A stretch of DNA of 11,640 bases from Hirudo medicinalis (taxonomy: Eukaryota > Annelida > Clitellata > Hirudinida > Hirudinidae), in the NCBI GenBank assembly GCA_011800805.1, contig MPNW01000440.1, positions 49,680-61,319 of the forward strand, in the 5' to 3' direction. The notes beneath the pieces were generated by a model that was not told where the DNA came from, searched no databases, and worked only from the letters and a program-made list of their open reading frames with translations. How positions within the stretch are numbered: position 1 is the first letter of the stretch; each line of letters starts with the position of its first letter. This document shows, one piece after another, positions 1 through 7,972 of the stretch. Position numbers and translations under genes: made by a program.

Positions 1-51
1 TCCAAAAGGATTTATTCCGGATGAAATTGGACGGATGGACTCGAGACAAGC
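1..51 (+). CDS. Exon fragment (first visible exon) of the cysteine-module gene
   Basis: The window opens inside this exon. Read from position 2 it encodes PKGFIPDEIGRMDSRQ and leaves two bases before the donor GC|gtaggt at 52. This phase 2 end fits the acceptor at 384 and gives an uninterrupted frame into the Cys-bearing exon 385-659. The intron falls about seven residues before the L-x-K-C motif. The 4075/5214 intron lies at the equivalent place and has the same phase, which is the main support. On its own the exon is too short to prove coding. Confidence 0.45.
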
Positions 52-2003
52 GTAGGTGTTAAAAACAAACTCGTTGTGTTTCGCCGTTTTCGTGAAGCTC
101 CCTGCAACAAAAGTCCTTGGAAAGCACCTGTGGGACTTGAGAATTCATAGTGTGCCCCAGTTCGGTCACGAAAGCATTTCTAACTCGGGCACAATCCCCT
201 CTGACTAATAACTCTGAATCACATGACTAGCGGATGTTTCAAGAGATTAATCACGGCTTTCTTAAATGAAAATTATTAATTTTAGTCGATCATTTAAGTA
301 AGTGCTTTCTAGAGATTGTGCAATACCTACAAAAACACAGTTCATTAAAAAACATCGAATAACCTCGCGTGGAAATCCATTCAGGAGCAGAAATGAATTG
401 TTGAAATGCGAAGACAAGCTGGTCAGGTCAGCCTGCGGCAGTATTTGCGCCGATTTCCGCCTCGCTGTTGCCATAGAAACCTGGCTGATGGACGTCGATC
501 ATCCCTTGCTGTCCTTGTCACCTTCACTACCGTCGACCTCCAACGCCCTGCCACAGTCGACCTTCGTGCCCACCTCTGGGCCTCCCTCTAACCCGGGCGA
601 GGCAGACGACAGCAACGAGAGGTGCCTTCATGAACCTCAGGAGAACCCCATTGATAACAGTCTGACACTTCTCATGGATTCATTAGAATTTATTGATTTA
701 CAACATCTTAATTTTTTACTTTTCAAAATTTACTTTCTGAAACTAATTTATCTGTAACCCTAAAACCAGCCATTCTTTTTCTAGGCTTCGAATATACCAT
801 AAATTGCTCACCGGAATTTCCAGAGGCCATGAGGCTCTGTTACAAGGACTTCTTCAACTCCAGGGTTGTGTTTCATCCCTCAATGCTGGCCATCGTCAAA
901 AGTTCAGTTGAATCAATCTACGAGTGGTGCAAGTTAGTATGTTGTTGTTAAAGAACCTGTTGTTGATATGTTGTGATTGATGACTTAGTGTGATGTTTAT
1001 GTTAAAAACTGGCTTCTTTAGTCGACAATCTCCATCTATTTCCAACCTTTCTTCCAGGTCATAACTGCTAAAGAGACTCATTCTTTCCAGGATTCGTAAT
1101 CATATTACTAACTCCCCTAACTTGGTCACGGTCGGTCTCGACCTCTCGACATCCTTCGACAATAACCACCAAACACTATTGGAAACACTCCACTCTGATT
1201 TTAGCATTGACGGCCTTGCCTCTCTTGGCTTCAATCCTAACTAGCATCTCGTCATGTTTCTTCAACTCAACCCGCAGAAATCCGAAATCATGTTTATCGG
1301 CACACCTAAACACCTCAAGAATCCATCTTCCCCATCTCCAATAAAGCTTCGCAGGCACTATTCTTCCGTCCTCTTCTATTACCCTAAATCTCCTCGGCGT
1401 CACCTTTGGCTCACACCTCAGCTTTAAACAGCACGCCATCTCTGTAATAAAATCCTGTAACCATCTCGTCTTGGTCATCCGACCTATCCGTCCGTTCCTC
1501 TCTGTCGAAACAACTTCTGCTCTTGCACGCACTCTGGTAGTCTCTCGTCTGGACTACTGCAACTCCCTTCTTTGCGGTACTTCTGCCTCACTTATCCACT
1601 CCGTTCAGCGCACCCAAAATAATCTAGCCAAACAAGTTCTCCTCGATCCCAGCCTTAACAGCTCTGAATACCTAAAGCAACTATACACCTTCGCATCATC
1701 TTTAAAATCTCACCAATCACCTATCGTACTCTAGCTACATCCTACCCACCTTGTCTCAACCATCTCACTCACCGCCGCCAAATCCCTGACCACCTTCGTC
1801 CATCCTCCGCAATTCATCTACACCAACCAGTCCATCGATCATCCGTCGTCAATCGAGGTTTCACCAATGCCTCGCCTGCCTTCTGGAACGACCTTCCCCC
1901 ATCATTCGGTCTCAACCTACTCTTGACCTCTTCAAGCATAAGTTGAAGACCCATATATTCAAGATAGCATTAAACCGATAACCAATGCGCTATATAAATG
2001 AAC

Positions 2004-2036
<33 letters not shown>

Positions 2037-5000
2037 TATTATTGTTAAAGGTGTTACTTTGTCGATACTCGGCTATCTTTAAATACTAAAAATATGGACT
2101 GCGTGTGATCGATGAGGGTCTAAGTATAAAAATTTTAACTGAGAATAATTAAGATAACAAGTATGAAAATTTTAATTAAAAAGTATTTTTTTGAGTTTAA
2201 CAAATTGTTGAGATTGTTCAAATAAAATCCTAATAACTGAGATAAGAAATTAATTGTCGAACGGAATCGGATCCTGCAAGAATCGAAAAACGTGAAGATT
2301 ATTTTGAAGTTCTGTCTTTTGAAAAACTTGTAAGGTTTTAAATATAATCGAGAAAAATAAAGCAAGATATCGATATAATATTAAGCACAAATATTGTTAG
2401 CGATATTATGTTTCCCTCTTATTATAAATATTATATTTAATTATATGTATATATGTTCATAATATATATTATAATTATATATGTTATATAAAATAATATT
2501 ATATAATATAATATATTTATTACAAATATATATATTATGATATAATATATGTTATGTAATATAATATATATATATTATAACATATATAACTAATAATATA
2601 AATATTATTTTCACCTTAGAAACCATCAATAATTTGACTCATACTTTTTGTATTCCTCTTGCCCTGACTGACCACAGTGCCCTTGGAAAATACGAGGAGT
2701 GCATATCGCCCATCCAGGACAGTTGTCCAGACGGGGTGGACCAAATATACGGGGTGTCATTTGAATGGAAGAAATATTACGATGTTGCTGTCTACATATG
2801 CGATACATCTGACGGCGGTTTGGATATTTTATTATTTATAATCGTAACTATTAATAATAATAATAATAGCAATAGGAATAATAATAATAATAATAATAAC
2901 ATTAATAATAATAATAATAATATTAATAAAAATAATAACAATATTAACAGATTATTATTACTATTATCATTCGAATTGGAATTTTAGTTGTTAGGTATTT
3001 AATATTTTATTAATAATTATTTATATTTATATTTCTTTAATATTTTATTAATAATTAATTTTATTTTTAATTATTTAATATTTTTTATTTGATATCTACT
3101 AATATTATAATAATTGAGGTCGTAAAAAACTTGAATTATAACGAACATAATAGCACTTTTAATATTTAACAAAAAAATTCACTGCAATATTTTTTTTATC
3201 GCTAAGCTTCACATCTACTTTGTAAAATATTTTTACAAATTATGATCTGATTATATCTTCTTAACCTTCATAAATCTTCTTACATGGCTTTAAAATTTTC
3301 TAAGTATTAATTACAAGTCATTTATTATTAAATTCTCGGGATAATTACTTGCTTTAATTACAATTGTAGATCAATTCTATAGAGCCATCTGCATAGCGAC
3401 ATCGACGCCTTTTGTTAACCATTTATATAGCGCTCTTTCTCAAGAGCGATTAGGACAGTGCGAACTGGGTTGCGGGAATGTTATTCTGTGGGCTAACTTG
3501 GGGAATAGTTCTTGGAACTATTTTTTGTAAAATTTGGGAGAAATTTGCGAATAGAAATATGAAAAATGGAATCTTTATTTCATTACGACCGCTCGTTAAT
3601 TCCGTTCGTGTAGAATGTAGTGACCTGCATAATAAAAAAGTCCGGTCTCCAGAATTGCAAACGGCTTTGCAAGGGTGGGGAATTAAGTTAAAGGTTTTAA
3701 AATGTCGTTATATATTGAGACTTTTATGTCGAATGTTTAGTGATGAAAATCAAAACATTGAGATTACAAAGTTTTATTCGAGAACTTACTTTTAAAATAT
3801 TACTATAAATATTGCACGCATCACTGGCCAAAAACGCACAATGAATATTTTAAACCAGAAGATTTAGAGTTTTTTGAAACAGAGATGTTCTCTTAACTTG
3901 CCAAACTTTACCCCAAACCAGCCTACATGGAGCACCTCCCTTGCTTCAAGAAAGCCATCCTTGAATCGTCACAGCCATCTTTCTGCCGTGAACTCTTCGG
4001 CAAGGAGCCGTCTGACCAGTACATGTATCAACTGAAGTGCCATTTTACAAATCAAAACGTCACTAAGGCCGCCTTGTGAGTGACTTGTGAATGTCGTCGA
4101 TGACGTTAGTGAAAATGTGATCAATGCGATTAATATTTGATGAAAAAAAATTATTAATGAATAATGAAATACTATTAATTAGCGAATATTAATTGGTGAG
4201 TCTAGTTTAGTGAATAATGTAATTAATTTGATTACAAGTAATTCAATTAATAATTAATTAATTAATAATGTGATTAGTAATTCATGTAATTAGAAGTTAA
4301 CGAGATTGAGATTAAACAGTTAATTATTCAAAGCTTTAAAATAGATGATAATTAGAAATTAAAATGAAACAATACAATACACATCGCCGGAGATTTACCC
4401 ATTCGGAGACCCCGGTGCAGTGTGCCGGTGGAGGCCCACAAGTGGCACATTCCGACCATGCCCGAATCCGGCACTGTCAAAAAGCGAGAGATTTCCGTTA
4501 AAGTTTTGCAAATCATTTCTTGTCAATTAAGCAGTTTGTATTTTCAGAATTCTTGCACTCGAAAAAAATATCCAAGCGAATTTGTGAATTAAAAATATTT
4601 AAAATCCAATTTCAAAATTGGTCCACTCCTGAAATTTCCAACACCACTCGTTCCACGACACGTCAGTCTGAAGACAATTGTCTCTGTTATCAATCATTTT
4701 AAATGACCTTCAACCATCGACATTCTTGATGCCAGAAAAGTACATTAATCACACAGATGCATCCACTCTTCTAAGATCTCGATCACTGAGCACTAGGATT
4801 GTTGCACGACAAAGCGTATATCGTTATCGCGATGACAAATTCAATATATCAATCCTGCAAATTGTCTGATCGTCATTAGGCTAAAATGAAGCTTTATCGG
4901 CTTCACCGGCTGATACATTCGTTAGAGCATCGCAGCAAAACATAAACAAAAAACTGGATCTAATCAGAAACTCTCCATTTTTCACGAGAAAAATAACAAA

Positions 5001-5667
5001 TCCTGCAAATCTTGTTCAAATGGTATCCCTTTTTCTTCTTCCAAACGACATTTCTTTAGGTAGCTCTTGTTCGTCTAGCACGCATCCGAAAAACATTGAT
5101 GACTTAATTTTCCAATATCGATTCCAAACATTCAATTCTTTTAAATTAAATTATAAAAAAAAAAACAAAAATCAAACAACATTTTAATCGCCCCGATTTT
5201 AAATTTCTCAAAGCGCCCAGGTGGATGGCCTGATCAAGTGTTACGAGAACTTCGCAAGGAAGGAATGTTCACCGAGCGGGAGAGACGCCATCTATCCCCT
5301 CATCAGACTTCACTATTCGTTCGACTTTCTGCCCCTCTGTCTCAAGCCGAAGCAGAGGACGACGGCCTTGCCTCGAACAACTCGCAGGAGCAGACTGACC
5401 TGGTTCGCCAAATTCTCAAGTGTTCCACCCTCAAACACCTCTTCTCAGGGCTTCATTCAGTATCCCGAGAACAAGGCCACTCAAATGATCACCCAGACTC
5501 CGCAGGTCTGCGTTTGTCCTACCCCACAGAAAAATACGCCAGTACAAAGAGAGGTCGCCCGTTCTTCTTCAGTAGCGCTCAACCAAGTCACAAGAATCAT
5601 TTTGACGATACTCTTTTCGTTCTCTTCATTCATTCAGATCTGTACCTCCTCTTCGACTACCTTTTAG
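1..5667 (+). CDS. Cysteine-rich tandem-module protein, 3' part of a six-exon gene (family not recognised)
   Basis: Six exons (1-51, 385-659, 785-932, 2678-2817, 3922-4075, 5214-5667) join in one frame and give 406 residues plus a stop; the 5' end, with any signal peptide, lies outside the window. Intron phases run 2, 1, 2, 1, 2. Exons have GC-rich third positions while the introns are AT-rich. The protein is a chain of two-exon cysteine modules. The first half has three Cys. The second half has K/E-C-x7-8-C, then G-x-D-x-I-Y, then Cys 23-24 residues after the second one. A Pro/Ser/Thr-rich linker follows module I. The C-terminus is a Ser/Thr/Pro-rich stretch and a short hydrophobic segment. 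Cys content and linkers suggest an extracellular protein (inference). Cys spacing loosely recalls the nematode DUF19/T20D4.11-like domain, but this is untested. The phase agreement is strong; the donor at 660 is the weakest border. Confidence 0.62.
52..384 (+). other. Intron of the cysteine-module gene
   Basis: The intron runs from gtaggt to ccattcag. No repeat, RNA gene or coding signal is recognised inside it. Confidence 0.45.
385..659 (+). CDS. Exon 2: second half of module I plus Pro/Ser/Thr-rich linker
   Basis: The acceptor ccattcag precedes 385. The open frame encodes LLKCEDKLVRSACGSIC, matching the K-C-x8-C start of the later half-modules. A linker of about 50 residues rich in Pro, Ser and Thr follows, likely flexible or glycosylated (inference). 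Third codon positions are mostly G or C up to about 650. The Cys expected about 24 residues after the second one is missing, and an extra Cys lies three residues after it, so disulfide pairing may differ here. The only donor giving the phase 1 needed by the next exon is A|gtctga at 660, a weak match to consensus, so the 3' border is tentative. Confidence 0.58.
785..932 (+). CDS. Exon 3: first half of module II
   Basis: A strong acceptor (cattctttttctag) ends at 784 and a good donor (AA|gttagt) lies at 933. Only one frame is open across the exon. It encodes INCSPEFPEAMRLC and continues to IYEWC just before the junction. The Cys spacing is C-x10-C-x29-C. The exon enters in phase 1 and leaves in phase 2, the same as exon 3922-4075, which encodes the equivalent half-module. 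Confidence 0.7.
1120..2035 (+). mobile_element. L2-type (CR1 superfamily) LINE remnant, 3' part, in an intron
   Basis: Conceptual translation, in shifting frames, shows a non-LTR reverse transcriptase C-terminal half. VGLDLSTSFDN near 1130 resembles RT motif A (LDLSAAFD). FLQLNPQKSEIMFIGT follows near 1260, LLGVTFGSHLSF-like sequence near 1390, VVSRLDYCNSLLCG near 1540, and a terminal FKIALNR before a stop near 1980. The sequence then ends in gcgctatataaatgaa plus an (ATT)n tail, a common 3' end for L2-clade elements. Frameshifts, stops and loss of the segment that should hold the YxDD catalytic motif show it is dead. Orientation is the same as the host gene. Clade assignment comes from motif recall, not a search. 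Confidence 0.8.
2005..2047 (+). repeat. (ATT)n microsatellite, 3' tail of the LINE
   Basis: About ten ATT units directly follow the LINE 3' end. L2-type elements often end in short tandem repeats rather than poly(A). Confidence 0.8.
2048..2635. other. AT-rich intronic filler
   Basis: This lies between the LINE tail and the exon at 2678. From about 2400 to 2600 it is almost purely A and T with many TATA/ATAT palindromic runs. No gene or structured RNA is recognised. Confidence 0.6.
2678..2817 (+). CDS. Exon 4: second half of module II
   Basis: The acceptor gactgaccacag ends at 2677. One base completes the split codon (AA+T, Asn), then the exon reads ALGKYEECISPIQDSC, GVDQIYGV and YYDVAVYIC. 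Spacing is C-x7-C-x24-C, close to exon 5214-5667 (C-x8-C-x23-C), and the G-x-D-x-I-Y motif is shared. The donor G|gtttgg at 2818 leaves phase 1, as the next exon requires. The frame stays open beyond the donor only into AT-rich DNA and an (AAT)n repeat, which is not taken as coding. Confidence 0.68.
2848..2960. repeat. (AAT)n microsatellite with interruptions
   Basis: Runs of AAT/TAA units are broken by GC-containing variants. The repeat starts just inside the intron after the exon ending at 2817, so the open frame over it (poly-Asn) is not coding. Confidence 0.8.
2999..3062. repeat. Short direct repeat in AT-rich intron
   Basis: The 20-base word taatattttattaataatt occurs twice, starting near 3000 and near 3039. 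The surrounding 2990-3375 stretch is AT-rich intron with nothing else recognised. Confidence 0.5.
3377..3480 (-). mobile_element. Decayed partial SINE copy
   Basis: The plus strand reads gagccatctgcatagcga and then ttgttaaccatttatatagc, the inverse of the SINE tail and middle seen intact at 11236-11334. The tRNA-like head is mostly missing or unrecognisable. This is the most diverged copy in the window. Confidence 0.65.
3922..4075 (+). CDS. Exon 5: first half of module III
   Basis: The acceptor ccccaaaccag ends at 3921 and a near-consensus donor (TT|gtgagt) starts at 4076. The exon enters in phase 1 (G+CC, Ala) and leaves in phase 2. It encodes YMEHLPCFKKAILESSQ, then SFC and QLKC, with spacing C-x13-C-x17-C. 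N-Q-N-V-T near the end contains an N-V-T glycosylation sequon. Its size (154 nt) and phases match exon 785-932 (148 nt), as expected for duplicated modules. Confidence 0.7.
4076..5213 (+). other. Intron of the cysteine-module gene, AT-rich with one GC-rich island
   Basis: Bounded by gtgagt and ctcaaag. Positions 4120-4370 are AT-rich with repeated attaat words. A GC-rich island lies at about 4385-4500 (listed separately). Positions 4520-5200 show no repeat or coding signal I can support; short open frames there lack splice or codon evidence. Confidence 0.5.
4384..4500. other. Unexplained GC-rich island with inverted repeats
   Basis: About 115 bp of markedly higher GC sits inside an AT-rich intron. 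It holds nested complementary words: cagtgtgccgg at 4418-4428 against ccggcactg at 4468-4476, gtgcc at 4422 against ggcac at 4444, and tcgga at 4393 against tccga at 4451. Two plus-strand frames are open across it. It could be a fragment of a mobile element, a relic exon or a structured RNA; no family is recognised. Confidence 0.3.
5214..5667 (+). CDS. Exon 6 (terminal): second half of module III, Ser/Thr/Pro stretch, hydrophobic C-terminus
   Basis: The acceptor aaatttctcaaag ends at 5213. The AG at 5219-5220 would give a stop in the required phase and is rejected. The exon reads FAQVDGLIKCYENFARKEC, then GRDAIYPL and FLPLC, repeating the module signature. About 75 basic, Ser, Thr and Pro-rich residues follow. 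A Ser-rich patch then leads into a hydrophobic run, VTRIILTILFSFSSFIQIC, just before the TAG stop. That end could be a GPI-anchor signal or a C-terminal membrane segment (inference). A second frame is also open here (5238-5708), but its codons lack the GC-rich third positions of the chosen one. Confidence 0.68.
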
Positions 5668-6510
5668 TTTCACCTTTTTTTGAATTCACTTTGTGTTCTC
5701 TGTTTTGATTTCATCCTTCTCTTTCATCATTCAATCCGACCCTAATGGTCGGCCGTATATTTCACATGCAATATGTCGATATTTGAATACTTCAATTTGG
5801 ACTTTAGATTTCATAGTCGACCCCTGTTCATGTCTCTTAGCGTTTCTGGAGGTCGTTACTTGAGGGATTAGAACTTGTTTAAGATTATGAGTCTTTCATT
5901 TGAATTTTGTTTCACTTCTTGAAGATATTAAGAACAATTATTTGAGAAATATGAATCGAACATAGAGAAATATGTAAAACCGAAAGTTATAAAATCATTT
6001 GGCACTGGATTTAGCAATTGTTTGACGACGAATGATTCCTTTCACAACTTTCCAGCTGCTCGAAATTGGAGTCACTCGTGCAGATGAGGGAAAAAGGTCA
6101 TTTAATTGTGACCTTCACGAGTTTAAAAGTGAAAAAGATAATAATTTTTAAATTAAGTTGTTATTTATAAATCGAATTCAGCAGATCAAAATAATCATAA
6201 GGCTATTAAGATGCTTATCTTTCTTTAAGGAAACGGTTAATTTATAATTATGACTTTTTAACATAAATATGGGATTCTACTTATTGGGGGTTTTAAATAA
6301 ATTTTAAAATAGCCAGCTTTATTTGAAAAATAGAGAAGATTAATTCAATACATTTTTACATTTGCAATAAAATTTTATAGATTTATAAGCCACATTTTTT
6401 GTGTTTTTCGCCGCCAATAAAATCGAGCTCAGGAAAGTAAGACTCGACAAAGACCACGAAATTCATTTCAATCACATTAAAGCTCTCGTACATTCATACT
6501 TCACACAAAT
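5668..6510 (+). other. 3' UTR of the cysteine-module gene and intergenic spacer
   Basis: AT-rich sequence with no coding signal. The first AATAAA hexamers after the stop are at 6296-6301, 6366-6371 and 6416-6421, so the 3' UTR would be about 630 nt or longer if one of these is used. No TATA box or other promoter element for the downstream gene is convincing. Confidence 0.4.
6296..6421 (+). terminator. Candidate poly(A) signals of the cysteine-module gene
   Basis: Three AATAAA hexamers (6296, 6366, 6416) are the first ones downstream of the stop at 5667. Which, if any, is used cannot be told from sequence. Confidence 0.3.
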
Positions 6511-6945
6511 ATGGAAAATGGAGTTAACATTGAGCAGCCACAAATTCAACTTACTGAAAACAACTTAGAGTTACAAACTCAATCTAACAATGCCAATGCT
6601 GAAGTCCAAGGAAGCGCGGCAAGTCAGGACCAACTCAAAGAAATGTCATCCACAGTGGAAAAAGACCTACAGTTTCTGACTCTCTCTGAAAATGCTCCGG
6701 GTCACGAAAACTTGGAAGATCAAACTCAATCCACTACCGAGAAACAGGGGAGCACAGGTTCAGAGGACCTTAAAGGACAAGTCCAGAGCGAAGGAAAGCC
6801 AGCTCGAATTATGTATTGTGTGAGATGCAATTCCGAGTGCAACATACCTGAAGGGGAGACTTTAAGATGCCATAACTGCAAGTTTTTGTTCCTTTTCAAG
6901 ACCAGGAGGCACTATGAGGTCTTTGAAGAATATTTCTGTAAATAA
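6511..6945 (+). CDS. RPB12/POLR2K-like zinc-ribbon protein with long N-terminal extension, intronless
   Basis: A complete 144-residue frame runs from ATG to TAA. Residues 99-144 match the fold pattern of RPB12 (RPABC4), the small zinc subunit shared by RNA polymerases I, II and III. RIMYCVRC and LRCHNC supply C103, C106, C120 and C123 with the family's exact C-x2-C-x13-C-x2-C spacing, followed by a basic FKTRR. The family's C-G-Y-R after the last Cys pair is replaced by C-K-F-L, and the usual C-terminal A-R end is absent. Residues 1-98 are a polar, acidic, Gln/Ser-rich and probably disordered extension; typical RPB12 is under about 70 residues in total. The extension has an internal near-repeat (NLELQTQS and NLEDQTQS). 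No intron is needed. It may be a diverged retrocopy or paralogue rather than the core subunit, which should be encoded elsewhere. Confidence 0.72.
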   Translation: MENGVNIEQPQIQLTENNLELQTQSNNANAEVQGSAASQDQLKEMSSTVEKDLQFLTLSENAPGHENLEDQTQSTTEKQGSTGSEDLKGQVQSEGKPARIMYCVRCNSECNIPEGETLRCHNCKFLFLFKTRRHYEVFEEYFCK

Positions 6946-6961
6946 GCATATTCTTTTTCTG

Positions 6962-6967
6962 AATAAA
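6962..6967 (+). terminator. Poly(A) signal AATAAA of the RPB12-like gene
   Basis: The hexamer begins 17 bases after the stop codon, giving a very short 3' UTR. No poly(A) tract follows in the genome. Confidence 0.5.
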
Positions 6968-7026
6968 TTTCTTAATCTAAACAAATTGCTAATTAATGTT
7001 CGTTGCATAGCTAGATGATTAGGACG

Positions 7027-7133
7027 GTACTCCTGCAACGGGATTCGAATCCCAATATTGATAATAGTGCCCAATAGTGGTAATAGTGCCCAATAGTGAG
7101 ATGCTGAAGTCTTAACCATTATACCATGAGCAC
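7027..7133 (-). pseudogene. tRNA-like relic (tRNA pseudogene or tRNA-derived element)
   Basis: On the minus strand gtgctca is followed by an A-box match, tggtataatgg (7126-7116), and a B-box-like gggattcgaatccc (7053-7040). A 3' segment ggagtac pairs at six of seven positions with the 5' end. The middle is lengthened by a tandem duplication (about 7063-7100), and extra bases separate the T arm from the acceptor strand, so it cannot fold as a working tRNA. No anticodon is assigned. Confidence 0.4.
7063..7100. repeat. 19-bp tandem duplication
   Basis: The unit taatagtgcccaatagtg with a spacer base occurs twice in a row inside the tRNA-like relic. Confidence 0.75.
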
Positions 7134-7320
7134 TTTCTTAATCTTTAATATCTTTGTCCTAAATAGTGAACACGTTGTCCAAACCAACCGTTATCGTCGG
7201 ACAACGTCGGTGGAAATAATCCGTAGCTTCGTCTATTTGCTGGTAGACACATGATGAACGGTAACTTCTGGATTAGCAATTTATATTAATTTATAAAATT
7301 ATGTAAATGTGTAAATATAG

Positions 7321-7496
7321 TTCATTTACATAGCGCCATATGCATAGCGTCAGAGGCGCTTCTAGTTAACTATTTATATAGCGTTCCTTCCCAAGGGCGC
7401 TTGCGGCAGAGCAGGCTGGGTTTCGAACACGACGCATTACGACTGTTGCCATTACCGCCGTATGCAGGAACGCAACCCATTCGGCCAACCTGCATG
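7321..7496 (-). mobile_element. tRNA-derived SINE, near full length
   Basis: On the minus strand it begins at atgcaggttggccgaatggg (A box inside) near 7495. The B box gttcgaaaccc follows near 7420, then the body, and it ends in ggcgctatgtaaatgaa at about 7321. The layout and order match the copy at 11149-11334. It lies in intergenic DNA between the RPB12-like gene and the EGF gene. Confidence 0.85.
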
Positions 7497-7711
7497 CCAT
7501 TTATAATTTAATTAGTTAATTGTTATTAATTTATACAGAATCTGTAACTTAATAATATTTTGATGTTTGCTTAAATAATTAAGCTATTCATTGGAGTTAT
7601 TCTCAATGGCAAAGTTCAAAAAGATGATAGAGGAGGATACAAAATAGTATTGCTTTAAAGCAGGAGCTCATTTCAAAGGGTTAAGCCAGAAAATGGGCAA
7701 CCAAGGTCCTA

Positions 7712-7772
7712 TTACTGTTATTATTATTATTATTATTACTACTATTGTTATTGTTATTACTATTATTAATAT

Positions 7773-7805
<33 letters not shown>

Positions 7806-7972
7806 TGTGATTGTTATTATTATTGTTATTATTATTATTGTTATTACTATTATTATTATTACTGTTATTATTATTAATATTGTTATTGTTATTACTATTA
7901 TTATTAATAATATTGTTATTGTTATTACTATTATTATTATTAATATTGTTATTATTATTGTTATTTATTATT
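7712..7972. repeat. (ATT)n-type microsatellite with G and C variants
   Basis: About 260 bp of ATT units with frequent GTT and ACT substitutions. It yields a spurious long frame of Ile, Val and Thr. No adjoining LINE end is seen. Confidence 0.85.

Noticed and set aside
1176..1532. Minus-strand frame of 118 codons
   Set aside because: It is the antisense of the LINE reverse transcriptase remnant, whose conserved motifs read on the plus strand.
3478..3795. Open frame of 105 codons on the plus strand
   Set aside because: It lies in an intron between two well-phased exons, starts in a decayed SINE, has AT-rich codons without bias, no recognisable domain and no needed splice sites. Length alone is not enough, though it is the longest unexplained frame here.
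4384..4500. 5S rRNA-derived fragment
   Set aside because: Only short words such as ggagacc followed by ccggtgc recall the 5S 3' end; the rest does not align by eye.
5219..5220. AG acceptor giving exon start at 5221
   Set aside because: With the phase 2 donor at 4075 it produces a stop within five codons. The AG at 5212-5213 fits.
5238..5708. Alternative plus-strand frame of 156 codons overlapping the terminal exon
   Set aside because: The other frame continues the upstream splice phase, keeps the Cys-module motif and has GC-rich third positions; this one does neither.
6862..7119. Minus-strand frame overlapping the RPB12-like gene
   Set aside because: Antisense shadow of the zinc-ribbon coding sequence running into the tRNA-like relic.
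7027..7133. Functional tRNA gene
   Set aside because: The duplicated middle, extra bases before the acceptor strand and imperfect stems rule out a normal cloverleaf.
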